A DNA stretch of 64,000 nt from Cyrtodaria siliqua (lineage: Eukaryota > Mollusca > Bivalvia > Adapedonta > Hiatellidae), in NCBI GenBank assembly GCA_037043455.1, contig JAWPHD010003073.1, positions 62,001 through 126,000 on the forward strand. Reading direction: 5' to 3'. A program made the position numbers and the translations under genes. Below, in pieces: positions 1 through 12,300 of this stretch; position 1 is the first letter of the stretch; each line of letters begins with the position of its first letter. The notes beneath the pieces were generated by a model, which ran no database searches, was not told where the DNA came from, and worked only from the letters and a program-made list of their open reading frames with translations.

Positions 1-275
1 GATTTGAATTTTGTTTGCTTATTTTGAAACAGAATTCAAATTCGTTTTTCAAAACTCGCACAACCGCGTAATTATGTAAATGGTAAATAATAAAATACAT
101 GCTTTTAAAAAAGTTTTTCATGTAAGAAATAAATGAAGTTGTCACATAACATATTTCTAGAACGGTTTGTGTGCTTTTCCATACAGCCTCTGTTTTAAAT
201 ACGCCCACTCCCCCATAACTACTCATCAAAGTAGTCTTTATTTACAAACAGTTTGCAATATTCATGTAAAATGTA

Positions 276-713
276 TTAAAGGGACACACGACAATTCCGA
301 TTTTTGGAAAACTCGCGGCGTCCCTTAGTTTTTCAACATCATTTGCATTTGTTCAGTTATTAATATTAATTATAAGAATAGTATAAAGCAAATTGTTTTT
401 GCATATTACTAACTCTTGAATACATTTCACCAATAATATAGTCAAACCTATGGTAGAACAGGGTAGAATAACGAAGAAAAGTTGAAAACTAAAAATTCTA
501 TTCAAATATATGCAAGCAATTTTGAAGTCAGAATGATACGAAGTCCAGACTCTTATTATCTCGGGGTAGATATCCGAAAGGCTTAACCGAGTTTGTTGGT
601 GGAGGGACTATAAACCTTAGAACTACACACACACAAAGTCAGAATGATATTGCATTAATAAATTGAGACGCTAATTCTAGTGCTTAATAAAAACTTGCTC
701 TGTGTCCCTTTAA
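276..713. mobile_element. MITE family A, TTAA-flanked, with nested insertion
   Basis: The element runs from AGGGACACACGAC at 280 to GTGTCCCT ending at 709, bounded by TTAA at 276-279 and 710-713. Three other copies in the window (17366-17511, 47816-48140, 61797-62112) share the ends and, where long enough, the interior. There is no transposase inside, so it is non-autonomous. TTAA target duplication suggests piggyBac-type mobilisation, but the terminal bases AGGG are not the canonical piggyBac CCC start, so the superfamily is inference. It ends just 5' of the ARF-like exon, within that gene's last intron. Confidence 0.75.
525..649 (+). mobile_element. 97-bp retroposed insertion with 14-bp target duplication
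   Basis: Positions 525-538 and 636-649 are the same 14-mer (AAGTCAGAATGATA), enclosing 97 bp (539-635). The related MITE at 47816-48140 reads straight across the equivalent site, so it preserves the empty site. The insert holds GAGGGACTATAAACCTTAG near its 3' end, shared with the insertion at 45480-45530, and ends in an AC-rich tail. It looks like a truncated SINE. Confidence 0.75.
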
Positions 714-756
714 AATTTATCATTCAAAAACATTGAAAACAATTCTTTTTTTACAG

Positions 757-920
757 GTGCATTAAGTGTTAGGGATATTGCAAAAAGATTGGATCTGTCT
801 CCGACGACCCGCCGACCGTGGGCCATACAGGGCGCATGCGCCACCACTGGAGATGGAATCTGTGAGTCAATGGAAATTGTTGCTAAACTAGTAAAAGAAT
901 ACAAGGGTAAACACCGATGA
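757..920 (+). CDS. Terminal exon of an ARF-family small GTPase
   Basis: The exon follows a T-rich acceptor (CTTTTTTTACAG, ending 756). It starts in phase 1 and reads open for 54 codons to TGA at 918-920. The translation begins around ALSVRDIAKRLDL and continues with RPWAIQGACATTGDGICESM, then a basic C-terminus VKEYKGKHR. This matches the C-terminal part of ADP-ribosylation factor and ARF-like GTPases. The CAT within ACATTGDG is the G5 guanine-binding motif, preceded by the usual W-x-IQ strand and followed by the last amphipathic helix. The family switches between GDP and GTP to control membrane trafficking. The G1-G4 motifs are not in the window, so the gene's body must lie to the left. Subfamily cannot be assigned: it differs from classical ARF1 (short ACATTGDG-type loop kept, extended basic tail). 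Functional exon versus retained fragment cannot be settled here. Confidence 0.72.
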
Positions 921-1378
921 GGATGAAGAGTCGATGTAGCCCAATTTGTTTCTTAAACAAATAAGTACATCTCCATCGCGGTATGGGATCAATGAAAGTA
1001 CCGCGAAGCTCATGTCCGATGAAGGGGCCGCGGTGCAGGGCGTTCGAAGAAACAGTGGACGTCAAACGTCGGCGAAGTAGCTTTGCGCTCGGAACCAGGA
1101 AACCAAAGAACTGTGAATCTAGTCAGCTACACTAATTATATATCTAGGGAATGTTGAAGTAGAAATTACGGTACATTTCTAGAATTTATTATAATCTATA
1201 TAAGAAAGATATGGTCATTGTTTGACACTATGTAATGAATGCTGAGGAATGATCTTGTGTTAGGGACAGTCTCTGTCACCTGAGCTCGTCTTCGTGATGT
1301 TTTTTTTTCCTATTTGCGGTAGTTCAGTATATCGTAAAAACGAAACGTAATGTGATATGTTTATATTACAATGATATT
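921..1378 (+). other. Probable 3' UTR and flank of the ARF-like gene
   Basis: No further open reading frame follows the stop at 918-920. The stretch to about 1120 is GC-richer than its surroundings and non-repetitive within the window, which fits a 3' UTR. I see no canonical AATAAA within a few hundred bases. The first clear AATAAA pair lies far away, near 2560-2572. Confidence 0.3.
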
Positions 1379-2095
1379 GAGTGTGATTATCCCAATCTGG
1401 AGAGTGCTTATAACTTATTAAATGGCATCAATAATTATTAACCTTTTCTGTGATAACAGCATGTGGTGTGTGTTATGCTCAGTACTATAGAGTGTGTTTA
1501 TCACAACATTAACAAGAGTTATCCACTGTCTTTCACAATCTACATGAGTGTGTGGCGTGGGATATACTCAATGCTATAGAGCGTGATTGTCACAACACTA
1601 GCAGTTGCGTTCGACTACTTTTCACATTCTGCATGAGTGTGTGATGTGATACATACTCAATACTACGGGGTGTGATTGTCACAACATTAGCGGTAGTGTT
1701 GAGTGTGATTATCACAACATAAGTAGTAGTGTTCCACTATCTTAGTGTGTGGTATGAGATATGGTGCATGCTATAGAGTGTGATTATCACAACATTAGCA
1801 GTAGTGTTCCACTATCTTTCACAATCTGCAGGAGTGTGTGGTGTGATATATGCTGTATGCTATGGAGTGTGATTATCACAACATTTGTAGTAGTGTTCCA
1901 CTATCCTTCGCAATCTGCAAGAGTGTGTGGTGTGAGATATGATGCATGCTATAGAGTGTGATTTCCACAACATTAGTAGAAGTATTCCACTATTCCACGC
2001 GTTCTGGAAGCGTGTGTGATGTGGTCTTGAGATTGACACACTTTGTTGTCCATGATCTTTCACATTCTGCATAACAGTGTGTGACATGAAATCAC
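1379..2095. repeat. 89-bp degenerate tandem repeat
   Basis: The phrase GAGTGTGATTATCACAAC recurs with starts near 1490, 1579, 1668, 1776, 1865 and 1954. The spacing is 89 bp except for one truncated copy at 1701. Units diverge by about 10-20%. The small open frames here are by-products. Confidence 0.8.
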
Positions 2096-2329
2096 TTGCC
2101 ACAGTTAACTACTTAATGGGAGTTGATTTAAACATATGTTATTTCAAAGATAACGCATTACACAATTGTTACATACAATAGGTAAATGGATTGGAACGAA
2201 AGCAAAATGCTTATAGAGATCCTCTCCATAGAATGGGAGTTAACTCAATATAATATATTATTGTTTTATTGTCGTATTATTTGGATTATATCTTAAATTG
2301 TTTTACAATGCTTTCAGGTATATGTATAC

Positions 2330-2403
2330 AAGTTTATTTATGTGTATGTGTGTATATATGTGCATGAATATATATGCATATATGTATGTATATATACATG
2401 TTT

Positions 2404-2446
<43 letters not shown>

Positions 2447-2450
2447 AGTA
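2330..2450. repeat. TG/TA-rich microsatellite
   Basis: Imperfect TATG/TGTA followed by an uninterrupted (TA)n tract around 2409-2441. AATAAA motifs at about 2558-2572 follow downstream but cannot be tied to a transcript. Confidence 0.8.
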
Positions 2451-2858
2451 CAGTAATAATTAATATCATGATGCATGTTTATATCTATAGTATGTTATGC
2501 TATTACCTTTCATTTGTGTGTATTGTTAATATATATGTAAATCTCCTAATTTTGAGGAAATAAAGAAATAAAGAAGACTCTGACTTTTAATCAGTTTAAT
2601 ATTTCTCCGGTTTACATATTACACTCCATTTTAACCATATATTGTATATATGAATTCTCCATATTACTGTAGTTATTACATAATCATATTGATTTGTTAA
2701 TTTAAACGGGCCCGCCACGACATTACAACTTACAAATAACAAGCATTTACAAGAAAAGATAGGCTACTTACTTATATTCATAGAAAACTATATTCATAAA
2801 ATTGCAACCTTATTTAAATATACACATGTACATGAATCATATTATTAATAATTACTTG

Positions 2859-4331
2859 CACTACCAAGGTGTAATTGTATAACTAAGTCTTACAGTATGT
2901 ATACAAATACCATACTACCCATTGGCACTACCAAGGTGCAATTGTATAACTAAGTCTTACAGTATGTATACAATACCATACTACCCATTGACACTACCAA
3001 GGTGCAATTGTATAACTAAGTCTTACATTATGTATACAAATACCATACTATCCACTGGCACTAACAAGGTGCAATTGTATAACTAAGTCTTACATTATGT
3101 ATACAAATACCATACTATCCACTGGCACTACCAAGGTGCAATTGTATAACTAAGTCTTACATTATGTATACAAATACCATACTATCCACTGGCACTACCA
3201 AGGTGCAATTGTATAACTAAGTCTTACATTATGTATACAAATACCATACTACCCACTGGCACTACCAAGGTGCAATTGTATAACTAAGTCTTACATTATG
3301 TATACAAATACCATACTACCCACTGGCACTACCAAGGTGCAATTGTATAACTAAGTCTTACATTATGTATACAAATACCATACTATCCACTGGCACTACC
3401 AAGGTGCAATTGTATAACTAAGTCTTACATTATGTATACAAATACCATACTATCCACTGGCACTACCAAGGTGCAATTGTATAACTAAGTCTTACATTAT
3501 GTATACAAATACCATACTATCCACTGGCACTACCAAGGTGCAATTGTATAACTAAGTCTTACATTATGTATACAAATACCATACTACCCACTGGCACTAC
3601 CAATGTGCAATTGTATAACTAAGTCTTACATTATGTATACAAATACCATACTATCCACTGGCACTACCAAGGTGCAATTGTATAACTAAGTCTTACATTA
3701 TGTATACAAATACCATACTATCCACTGGCACTACCAAGGTGCAATTGTATAACTAAGTCTTACATTATGTATACAAATACCATACTATCCACTGGCACTA
3801 CCAAGGTGCAATTGTATAACTAAGTCTTACATTATGTATACAAATACCATACTATCCACTGGCACTACCAAGGTGCAATTGTATAACTAAGTCTTACATT
3901 ATGTATACAAATACCATACTATCCACTGGCACTACCAAGGTGCAATTGTATAACTAAGTCTTACATTATGTATACAAATACCATACTATCCACTGGCACT
4001 ACCAAGGTGCAATTGTATAACTAATTCTTACATTATGTATACAAATACCATACTATCCACTGGCACTACCAAGGTGCAATTGTATAACTAAGTCTTACAT
4101 TATGTATACAAATACCATACTATCCACTGGCACTACCAAGGTGCAATTGTATAACTAAGTCTTACATTATGTATACAAATACCATACTATCCACTGGCAC
4201 TACCAAGGTGCAATTGTATAACTAAGTCTTACATTATGTATACAAATACCATACTATCCACTGGCACTACCAAGGTGCAATTGTATAACTAAGTCTTACC
4301 GTATGTATACAAATACCATACTACCCACTGG
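2859..4331. repeat. 67-bp satellite, 22 copies
   Basis: The unit begins CACTACCAAGGTGCAATTG and repeats every 67 bp (one copy is 66 bp) from 2859 to 4331, about 22 units. Central copies are almost identical. The first copies carry ACAGTATG and the last ACCGTATG where the central ones have ACATTATG. This is a head-to-tail minisatellite with homogenised core and divergent edges. No coding frame is maintained. Confidence 0.95.
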
Positions 4332-4360
4332 TTTATACAAATACCATACTATCCATTGGC

Positions 4361-4519
4361 AGCTCAACATGTGCGTGAGAACGTGTCGATTCTTTGGAAT
4401 GGCAGTATACAGTACTGATTCTACTCAGGAATAAGTGGATGGTCTACCTCGACCGTCATACATAACCCTAAAATGTGCTGAAAAAGTACGTTAAACGCCA
4501 AACAAACAAACAAACAAAC
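4361..4519 (+). mobile_element. 5'-truncated SINE family 1
   Basis: It matches the body of the full-length SINE at 47464-47718: the GTGTCGATTCTT segment, CAGTACTG-ATTCTAC core, GACCGTCATA segment, and a final (CAAA)n tail at 4500-4519. The tRNA-like head is missing. It abuts the end of the 67-bp array. Confidence 0.8.
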
Positions 4520-4978
4520 TACTTGAAAATAACGTAGTTTTGTATCATGCTCTTCTAACTGTATTGTGTAACCGAAACATTGTAACAGGAGATGAATATG
4601 AATATTTTTGTGCTGACTATTTTGTTTAATTGAATTGAAGCAGTTAAGTATACATAAGCAGAACTATCTGATTAAGTTCGTGTAACTCTACCTGATTTGT
4701 TATAATCATAATGGTGTTTGCGTCAACAAACACAAATAATAGTTTAAATAATTATGCTTTATATTTCAAAATAATAATTATCTATATACATAGTCAATAT
4801 GATTGAAGCGAAAACAAAATTTTCTTATATACGATGTAGAAAATATCACCCTATTTTTTCCCCCAATATTTCGATATGACTATATACTTTTCTAGACGAA
4901 AACTATTGTGTATGTAGTATATTAGTCTAATTAAAGCAGGGTCCCAATGATCAGTACATGAAAAATGCTTATTAATAA
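4520..4978. other. No gene seen
   Basis: AT-rich sequence without a credible exon or recognised repeat. Confidence 0.5.
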
Positions 4979-5457
4979 GGTTTACCACCACTAATTACAA
5001 TTAAGTTCCTATAAAAAGTAATCCCTCCTTTTTTGATGAAAACGGGCATTATAAGTAGGGGAAAACTGCCCATTTCTATTCGATTTTGTGGTTGTATATA
5101 TAAGAAACGTATTAATAAGTTTTTCTGCATCACTGATGAACATTTTCGAAATTTTGACTCTATGATTACACTTTGTGAGCAATGAAAACAGCTGTAGCCT
5201 TGACCTGGTTAGTAAACAAACAAGAACTTTCTTACATGTCTTGTGACCCCACCTTTTCTGGTGATTTTTCAAGCGGAAAATTAGTTTTCTATATGAACAT
5301 TACACTGCTGCATTATCCATACTTGAGTTGAATTTGCAACAAATCATTAATATGTGACACTTTAACATTGGTGTCTATGGGGAAAATAATTAGTGGTATA
5401 ATACCATAAATGCAGACAATTCTCAAGTTTTTGCGTCTGTGTGATCAAGATCGATTC

Positions 5458-5575
5458 AGGACGTTTCGGCACCAAACCATTTCGACACCTAGACGAATCG
5501 GTACCTAGACGTTTCGGCATCAAACCATTTCGGCATCTATTTTAATTTTTACCCTAGACGTTTCGGCACCCATTT
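5458..5575. repeat. Short minisatellite (GTTTCGGCAC words)
   Basis: Three to four imperfect units of roughly 32-60 bp containing GACGTTTCGGCACC and AAACCATTTCGGCA, located just inside the left inverted repeat. Confidence 0.6.
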
Positions 5576-8101
5576 ATATTTGAGTATTATAATAAAGTAA
5601 AGAAGTTAAGAAATTAAATATGTTCTATAAGATCACTTGTAATTCGTTTAAAATGCACCGATTGCCTTAACGGCAACTCCGACGCGGTTTTTGAGCTTGA
5701 ATACAACTAAAACATGAACATAAATAGGGCCCATATGATAATCACTTGTAAAATTTAAGTAAATATGACTTTTATATTATATTGTAGCATGGTCACTGAA
5801 ATTCCCTTTGTAATAGCTCAGATGTAAATCGTTTAATTGAAAATACTTGAATATGTTTCCTTTAACATGTATAATAATGTATACCTAAGACCAAATAAAA
5901 ACTTTTAATTCTTCACTTTACCTTCCTGTCATATCCATATCGACGACTACGGGTATGTGACTTTAACAAAGCCTCCACAAACTAACCCATTATTAAAAAT
6001 CGTCTACATATAACGCAGGCGTTATACTTTTCTTGTTAACTGTGTTTTGGATCAAAATGTAAGAATAAGAACCTTCCTTGATAAAGATCAAAGGATCGAA
6101 ATACTGAGAAAAAAAGGAGGACATTATATACTTGAGTTTCTTATATAGTATTCATTTGTATTTAATTTTTCCGGTAAAGACAAATTAACATAGAAAATGA
6201 ATATAGATTTAAAATGTATGGTTTTAAATAGAAAGAAAAAACAATTGTTTTAAAACAAAAACAAATTTATTTAATGTAACAAGGAGTAAAAACTGGGGGA
6301 AATCTACAGGTGACGACGGAACGGGATGACGAGAACATATTACGGTCGACAAGTAAATACAGGCTTAAATACATTTACATTTCTCCATTGCCTTCCATTC
6401 TTTTCTGACCATGTTTAAAAACCTGTAGAAAACACAAACCTGATATGGATACTGGGGAAATGAAGATGAAATTGTCTGCTATTAAAAATCAACAAGAAAC
6501 AATGGGTGGTTATTTTCACCCAGTCTACTTTCACTTTAGAACTCTTCATATCTAAAACTGTCAGAAAGCATGATGAGATTCAGGTTAGTCCATGTCCAGA
6601 TTCCCTGTTACAAGCCGCAAGAAATAACCAGCAAACTACACTTACAAACGTTTTAGGAAAACAAGATTAGCACTCTTTTTTACATAGAACTCCTTTTTTC
6701 ACCAGGCGAGAACATCCGGTTGATCGGGAGTAATTAACCAACACTATTTAAGGTTGCAGAAAACTAAATACTTTCCCATAGGACCTCCTGTGACACCTGT
6801 TCAGCTAATATTTCAAGAATTATACACCAGATTTTCTTTAAATTACCTTATTTCATACATATTTCCATCACAAATCCTTTGCAAGTGTGAAAAAGACAAC
6901 TTATCCAGCTCAACCTCTCTGCACATGTCTGTGTTACAAACACTATTGAATCCGCACTGAATATTGACATGCCAATTTCAATGGATGTTAACTTTTCAAA
7001 AACATGAAAGCATATTTTTTTTTATTTAATTTAATGATCCTTGATGATGGGGATTATTTTTCCTATAGTTATCCTTCCTGAAAATGCATATTGAATATTT
7101 CAGTTATATCTGCTGACCTCTGTGAACTTTCACTACTGTACTGAATCGTACACAACAAAAGGCGGGGCTTAAGCCAGGCTATATTTAGCTGTACGCAGCC
7201 TTAAATGATACGGTTACAACTAATGGAAGAGATTATACGTCATAACAAAGGAGTATTGGTAGGTGATTGATAATTGTATGAGAGGTAAGTCAGCATCGAG
7301 AATGCCTTATGGGAACTCCCAAGAGGAGTTACTATTCATGAACACATTGATGTTTGGTGATATAGTACTATATCGATTTGAGAGAGATTCTGTCATAATA
7401 ACTTATGTAACAGCTGAAACGTGAATTCCTTAATAAGGTTAATATAGTATAAATATGGGTGTGGTACACAGGATGGACCAGTATGCTCCTATCAGAAAGC
7501 ACGGCTTATAGGTTTACCACCACCAATTAACCTCCTATATTCCTATATAATACACAAGTAATCTGCACTTTATTATTGTAAATGGGCGTTTTAATCAAGG
7601 GGGAATTAACCAATTCTATTCGATTTTGTTGTTGTATGTATAAGAAGTGTATGAGTAGATTTTACTGATTATTGATAAAACAAATTCAAATTTCGAATCC
7701 ATGCGAACGTTTATTGAGCAGCTTATCCAATGAGAAAGCGGTGTACCCTTGACATGTGTAGTAAACAAACAAGAACTTTGCTACAATACAATATATCAGT
7801 TGTGTGTTGTTGATGTTTTCGAAAAAAAATCATCATAATATACATTAATGAGGTATAGCAGTTGAATTTGTCTCCCTTGATAACTCTCCTCCAAACAACC
7901 AGGTTCAAGAAAAAAATACCCTTTCAAGTTATTGTTGAAGTCGTATTGTTTCAAATGAAACTTATTTATGCAAGAAATACTGATGAAAATACACACCAAC
8001 TAATTGTAATACAACGATAAACACAAAGGAGATCAAATATCAGCACAGTGTAAGGTATGAAGCCATTAATTATATGTCCCCTTAGACACCAATGATTATA
8101 A

Positions 8102-11100
8102 GGTTATTAATAGCGTAAATGAGTCTCCATTGCCCTTCCATAGTAAAGTTAGAATGTTGACAACCTGTTAAAAACTCAAACGCTCGTTAGAATTCTGGGA
8201 AACTTACTTTATCATGCAAATAAACATGTCTGCTATTAAAACAATCACAAGGAAATAGGGGCTTTAATACCTTCTAAGAAACATTTCTTCAGTTGTATAC
8301 TAACACCGGGTCAAAGGTCAACACTATTTTTACCCCTTGCAATTTGCATACCCTGTCTACTTTCACTTCTCAAATTTCATATAAAAAACTGTCAAACAAA
8401 CATGATGAGCTGCATTTTCCAAATATCAACCAACATGTCCAGAATACAGTCATAGCCAAAAAATAACAGGAACCAGCACTAAAAAAAGTTTTTAAAGAGA
8501 AAAAAAGATTAGTACTCTTTAATACAGAACTACTTTCGACTGCACCAGGCGAGCACATCCTGTTGATTTAGTGTATAAGACCTATAGCGATTATTTTTTG
8601 CATCATGTTTCTTTAATTACTACTGGTCGATTCAACCTAACAACTTAATAAAAGAACATTTTGACTTGTTATCGCAATGCCGAATGACTTCATCTTGAAA
8701 TTATTGCGATTTTCCTGCGCTTGACCATGCACTAAATCGAGTCGATTTGTCGACAAATTAAGAAATAATAAAAAAAGCAATATCTCAGCAACCGTTCAAC
8801 ATTTCCCCATCAAATCAACTATTGGTGGCTTTGTTTCATATCCCTGACGTATGTATACCACACATTTTGCCATATATCTTTTACAAAAATTCCAAAAAAT
8901 TTAAAAATATCTCACATTTTTAGAGAAAATCAGAAAATTTGAGGAAAAGTTGCCAAAAACACTCTAAAATAGTCTAAAAGTCTGAAAATGATATTTTTTC
9001 TCTGTTTCTGAGTTCAACTCACCTATTCAATCACCAAATAAATGCCTAGAAAAATCATTTTTTTATGCAATTCTGAAAAATACATCTTTTCTCCTTATAG
9101 GTTATTAATAGCGTAAATGAGTCTCCATTGCCCTTCCATAGTAAAAGTTAGAATTTTGTCAACCTGTTAAAAACTCAAACCTCGTTAGAATTCTGGGAAA
9201 CTTTACTTTATCATGCAAATAAACATTGTCTGCTATTAAACATCAACCAAGGAAATAGGGGCTTTAATACTTTCTAAGAAACATTTCTTTCAGTTGTAGT
9301 ACTAACACCGGGTCAAAGGTCAACACTATTTTTACCCCTTGCAATTTCATACCCTGTCTACTTTCACTTCCTCACAATTTATATAAAAAAACTGTCAAAA
9401 ACATGATGAGCTGCATTTTCAAATATCAACAACATGTCCAGAATACAGTCATAGCCAAAAAATAACAGGAACTCAGCACTAAAAAAAAGTTTTTAAAGAA
9501 AAAAAGATTAGTACTCTTTAATACAGAACTACTTTCGACTGCACCAGGCGAGCACATTCCTGTTGATTTAGTGTAATAAGACCTATAAGCGATTTATTTT
9601 TATGCAATCATGTTTTCTTAATTAACAGGTCGATATTCAACAGCTAACAACTTAATAAAAAGAACATTCTTGACTTGTTTCGCAATGCCGAATGACTTCA
9701 TCTTGAAATTATTGCGATTTACCTGCGCTTGACCATGCACTAAATCGAGTCGATTTTGTCGACAAATTAAGAAATAATAAAAAGCAAGCATATCTCAGCA
9801 ACCGTTCAACATTTCCCCATCAAATCAACTATGGTGGCTTTGTTTCATATCACCTGAGTATGTATACCACACATTTCTGCCATATATCTTTTTACAAAAA
9901 ATTCCAAAAAATTTAAAAATATCACATTTTTAGAGAAAATCAGAAAATTTGAGGAAAAAGTTGCCAAAAAACACTCTAAACTAGTCTAAAAGTCTGAAAA
10001 TGATATTTTTTCTCTGTTTCTGAGTTCAAGCTCACCTATTCAACACCAAATAAATGCCTAGAAAATCATTTTTTATGCAATTCTGAAAAAATACATCTTT
10101 TCTCCTTATAGGTTATAATAGCGTAAATGAGTCTCCATTGCCCTTCCATAGTAAAGTTAGAATTTTGTCAACCTGTTAAAAACTCAAACCTCGTTAGAAT
10201 TCTGGGAAACTTACTTTATCATGCAAATAAACATGTCTGCTATTAAACATCAACAAGGAAATAGGGGCTTTAATACCTTCTAAGAAACATTTCTTCAGTT
10301 GTATACTAACACCGGGTCAAAGGTCAACACTATTTTTACCCCTTGCAATTTCATACCCTGTCTACTTTCACTTCTCAAATTTATATAAAAAACTGTCAAA
10401 AACATGATGAGCTGCATTTTCAAATATCAACAACATGTCCAGAATACAGTCATAGCCAAAAAATAACAGGAACCAGCACTAAAAAAAGTTTTTAAAGAAA
10501 AAAAGATTAGTACTCTTTAATACAGAACTACTTTCGACTGCACCAGGCGAGCACATCCTGTTGATTTAGTGTAATAAGACCTATAAGCGATTATTTTTGC
10601 ATCATGTTTTTTAATTAAACTGGTCGATTCAACCTAACAACTTAATAAAAGAACATTTTGACTTGTTTCGCAATGCCGAATGACTTCATCTTGAAATTAT
10701 TGCGATTTACCTGCGCTTGACCATGCACTAAATCGAGTCGATTTTGTCGACAAATTAAGAAATAATAAAAAAAGCAATATCTCAGCAACCGTTCAACATT
10801 TTCCCATCAAATCAACTATGGTGGCTTTGTTTCATATCCCTGAGTATGTATACCACACATTTTGCCATATATCTTTTACAAAAATTCCAAAAAATTTAAA
10901 AATATCACATTTTTAGAGAAAATCAGAAAATTTGAGGAAAAGTTGCCAAAAACACTCTAAAATAGTCTAAAAGTCTGAAAATGATATTTTTTCTCTGTTT
11001 CTGAGTTCAACTCACCTATTCAAACCAAATAAATGCCTAGAAAATCATTTTTTATGCAATTCTGAAAAATACATCATTTCTCCTTATAGGTTATAATAGC

Positions 11101-11565
11101 GTAAATGAGTCTCCATTGCCCTTCCATAGTAAAGTTAGAATGTTGACAACCTGTTAAAAACTCAAACCTCGTTAGAATTCTGGGAAACTTACTTTATCAT
11201 GCAAATAAACATGTCTGCTATTAAACATCAACAAGGAAATAGGGGCTTTAATACCTTCTAAGAAACATTTCTTCAGTTGTATACTAACACCGGGTCAAAG
11301 GTCAACACTACTTTTACCCCTTGCAATTTCATACCCTGTCTACTTTCACTTCTCAAATTTATATAAAAAACTGTCAAAAACATGATGAGCTGCATTTTCA
11401 AATATCAACAACATGTCCAGAATACAGTCATAGCCAAAAAATAACAGGAACCAGCACTAAAAAAAGTTTTTAAAGAAAAAAAGATTAGTACTCTTTAATA
11501 CAGAACTACTTTCGACTGCACCAGGCGAGCACATCCTGTTGATTTAGTGTAATAAGACCTATAAT
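8102..11565. repeat. About 1-kb tandem repeat, 3.5 copies
   Basis: Units start at 8102, 9100, 10111 and 11089 (GGTTATTAATAGCG or GGTTATAATAGCG), giving periods of 998, 1011 and 978 bp. The fourth unit is cut by the right inverted repeat. Copies differ mainly by one-base insertions or deletions, densest in the second unit. No conserved protein is encoded. Confidence 0.93.
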
Positions 11566-11947
11566 GATTTGCTGCAACTTCAACACCAGTTCGGATAATG
11601 CAGCAGTGTAGTTTTCATATAGAAAACTAGTTTTCCACTTGAAAAATCACTAGAAAAGGTGGGGTCAAAAAACATGTAAGGAAGTTCTTGTTTGTTTACT
11701 AAACAGGTCATGGGTACAGCTGTTTTCATTGACAGTTGCTCACAAAGTGTAAGCATAGAGTCGAAAGTTCGAAAATGTTCATCAGTGATCCAGTAAAACC
11801 TATTAATACGCTTCTTATACATACAACCATAAAATCTAATAGAAATGAGCAGTTTTCCCCTACTTATAATGCCCATTTCCATCAAAAAAGGAGGGATTAC
11901 TTTTTATTATAAGAACTACATTCGATTGTAATCGGTGGTGGTAAACT

Positions 11948-12300
11948 TTAACATCAACATAGAGTGCTGATAAGGCGAGAAGGGAGGCAATTTACATGTC
12001 ACTGCCATCTCCCAATGTAATTGCTATGTCAGTACAGGGTTAACATCAACATAGAGTGCTGATATGGCTAGAAGGGAGGCAATTTACAGGTCACTGCCAT
12101 CTCCCATTGTAATTGCTATGTCAGTACAGTGTTAATATCAACATAGAGTGCTGATATGGCTAGAAGGGAGGTAATTTACAGGTCACTGCCATCTCCCATT
12201 GTAATTGCTATGTCAATACAGGGTTAACATCAACATAGAGTGCTGATATGACTAGAAGGGAGGTAATTTACAGGTCACTGCCTCTCCCATTGTAGTTGCT
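11948..12300. repeat. 92-bp tandem repeat, 4 copies
   Basis: Unit starts at 11948, 12040, 12132 and 12224 (TTAACATCAACATAGAGTGC). The array abuts the right inverted repeat of the 7-kb region. Confidence 0.93.

Larger units (their letters stand above)
4979..11943. mobile_element. 7-kb composite region bounded by inverted repeats
   Basis: Left repeat 4979-5340 and right repeat 11570-11943 are inverted copies of about 350 bp, the outermost motif being GGTTTACCACCAC. A third, more diverged direct copy of the left repeat lies at 7511-7790. A diverged single copy of the internal 1-kb unit lies at 6370-6735. This suggests two related elements side by side, or one nested in the other: 4979 to about 7510, and 7511 to 11943. 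No transposase frame is visible, so these are non-autonomous or decayed. The stretches 5580-6370 and 7790-8101 hold nothing else I recognise. Confidence 0.65.

Noticed and set aside
2859..4331. CRISPR-like array
   Set aside because: There are no variable spacers; the whole 67-bp unit is repeated head to tail in a eukaryotic context.
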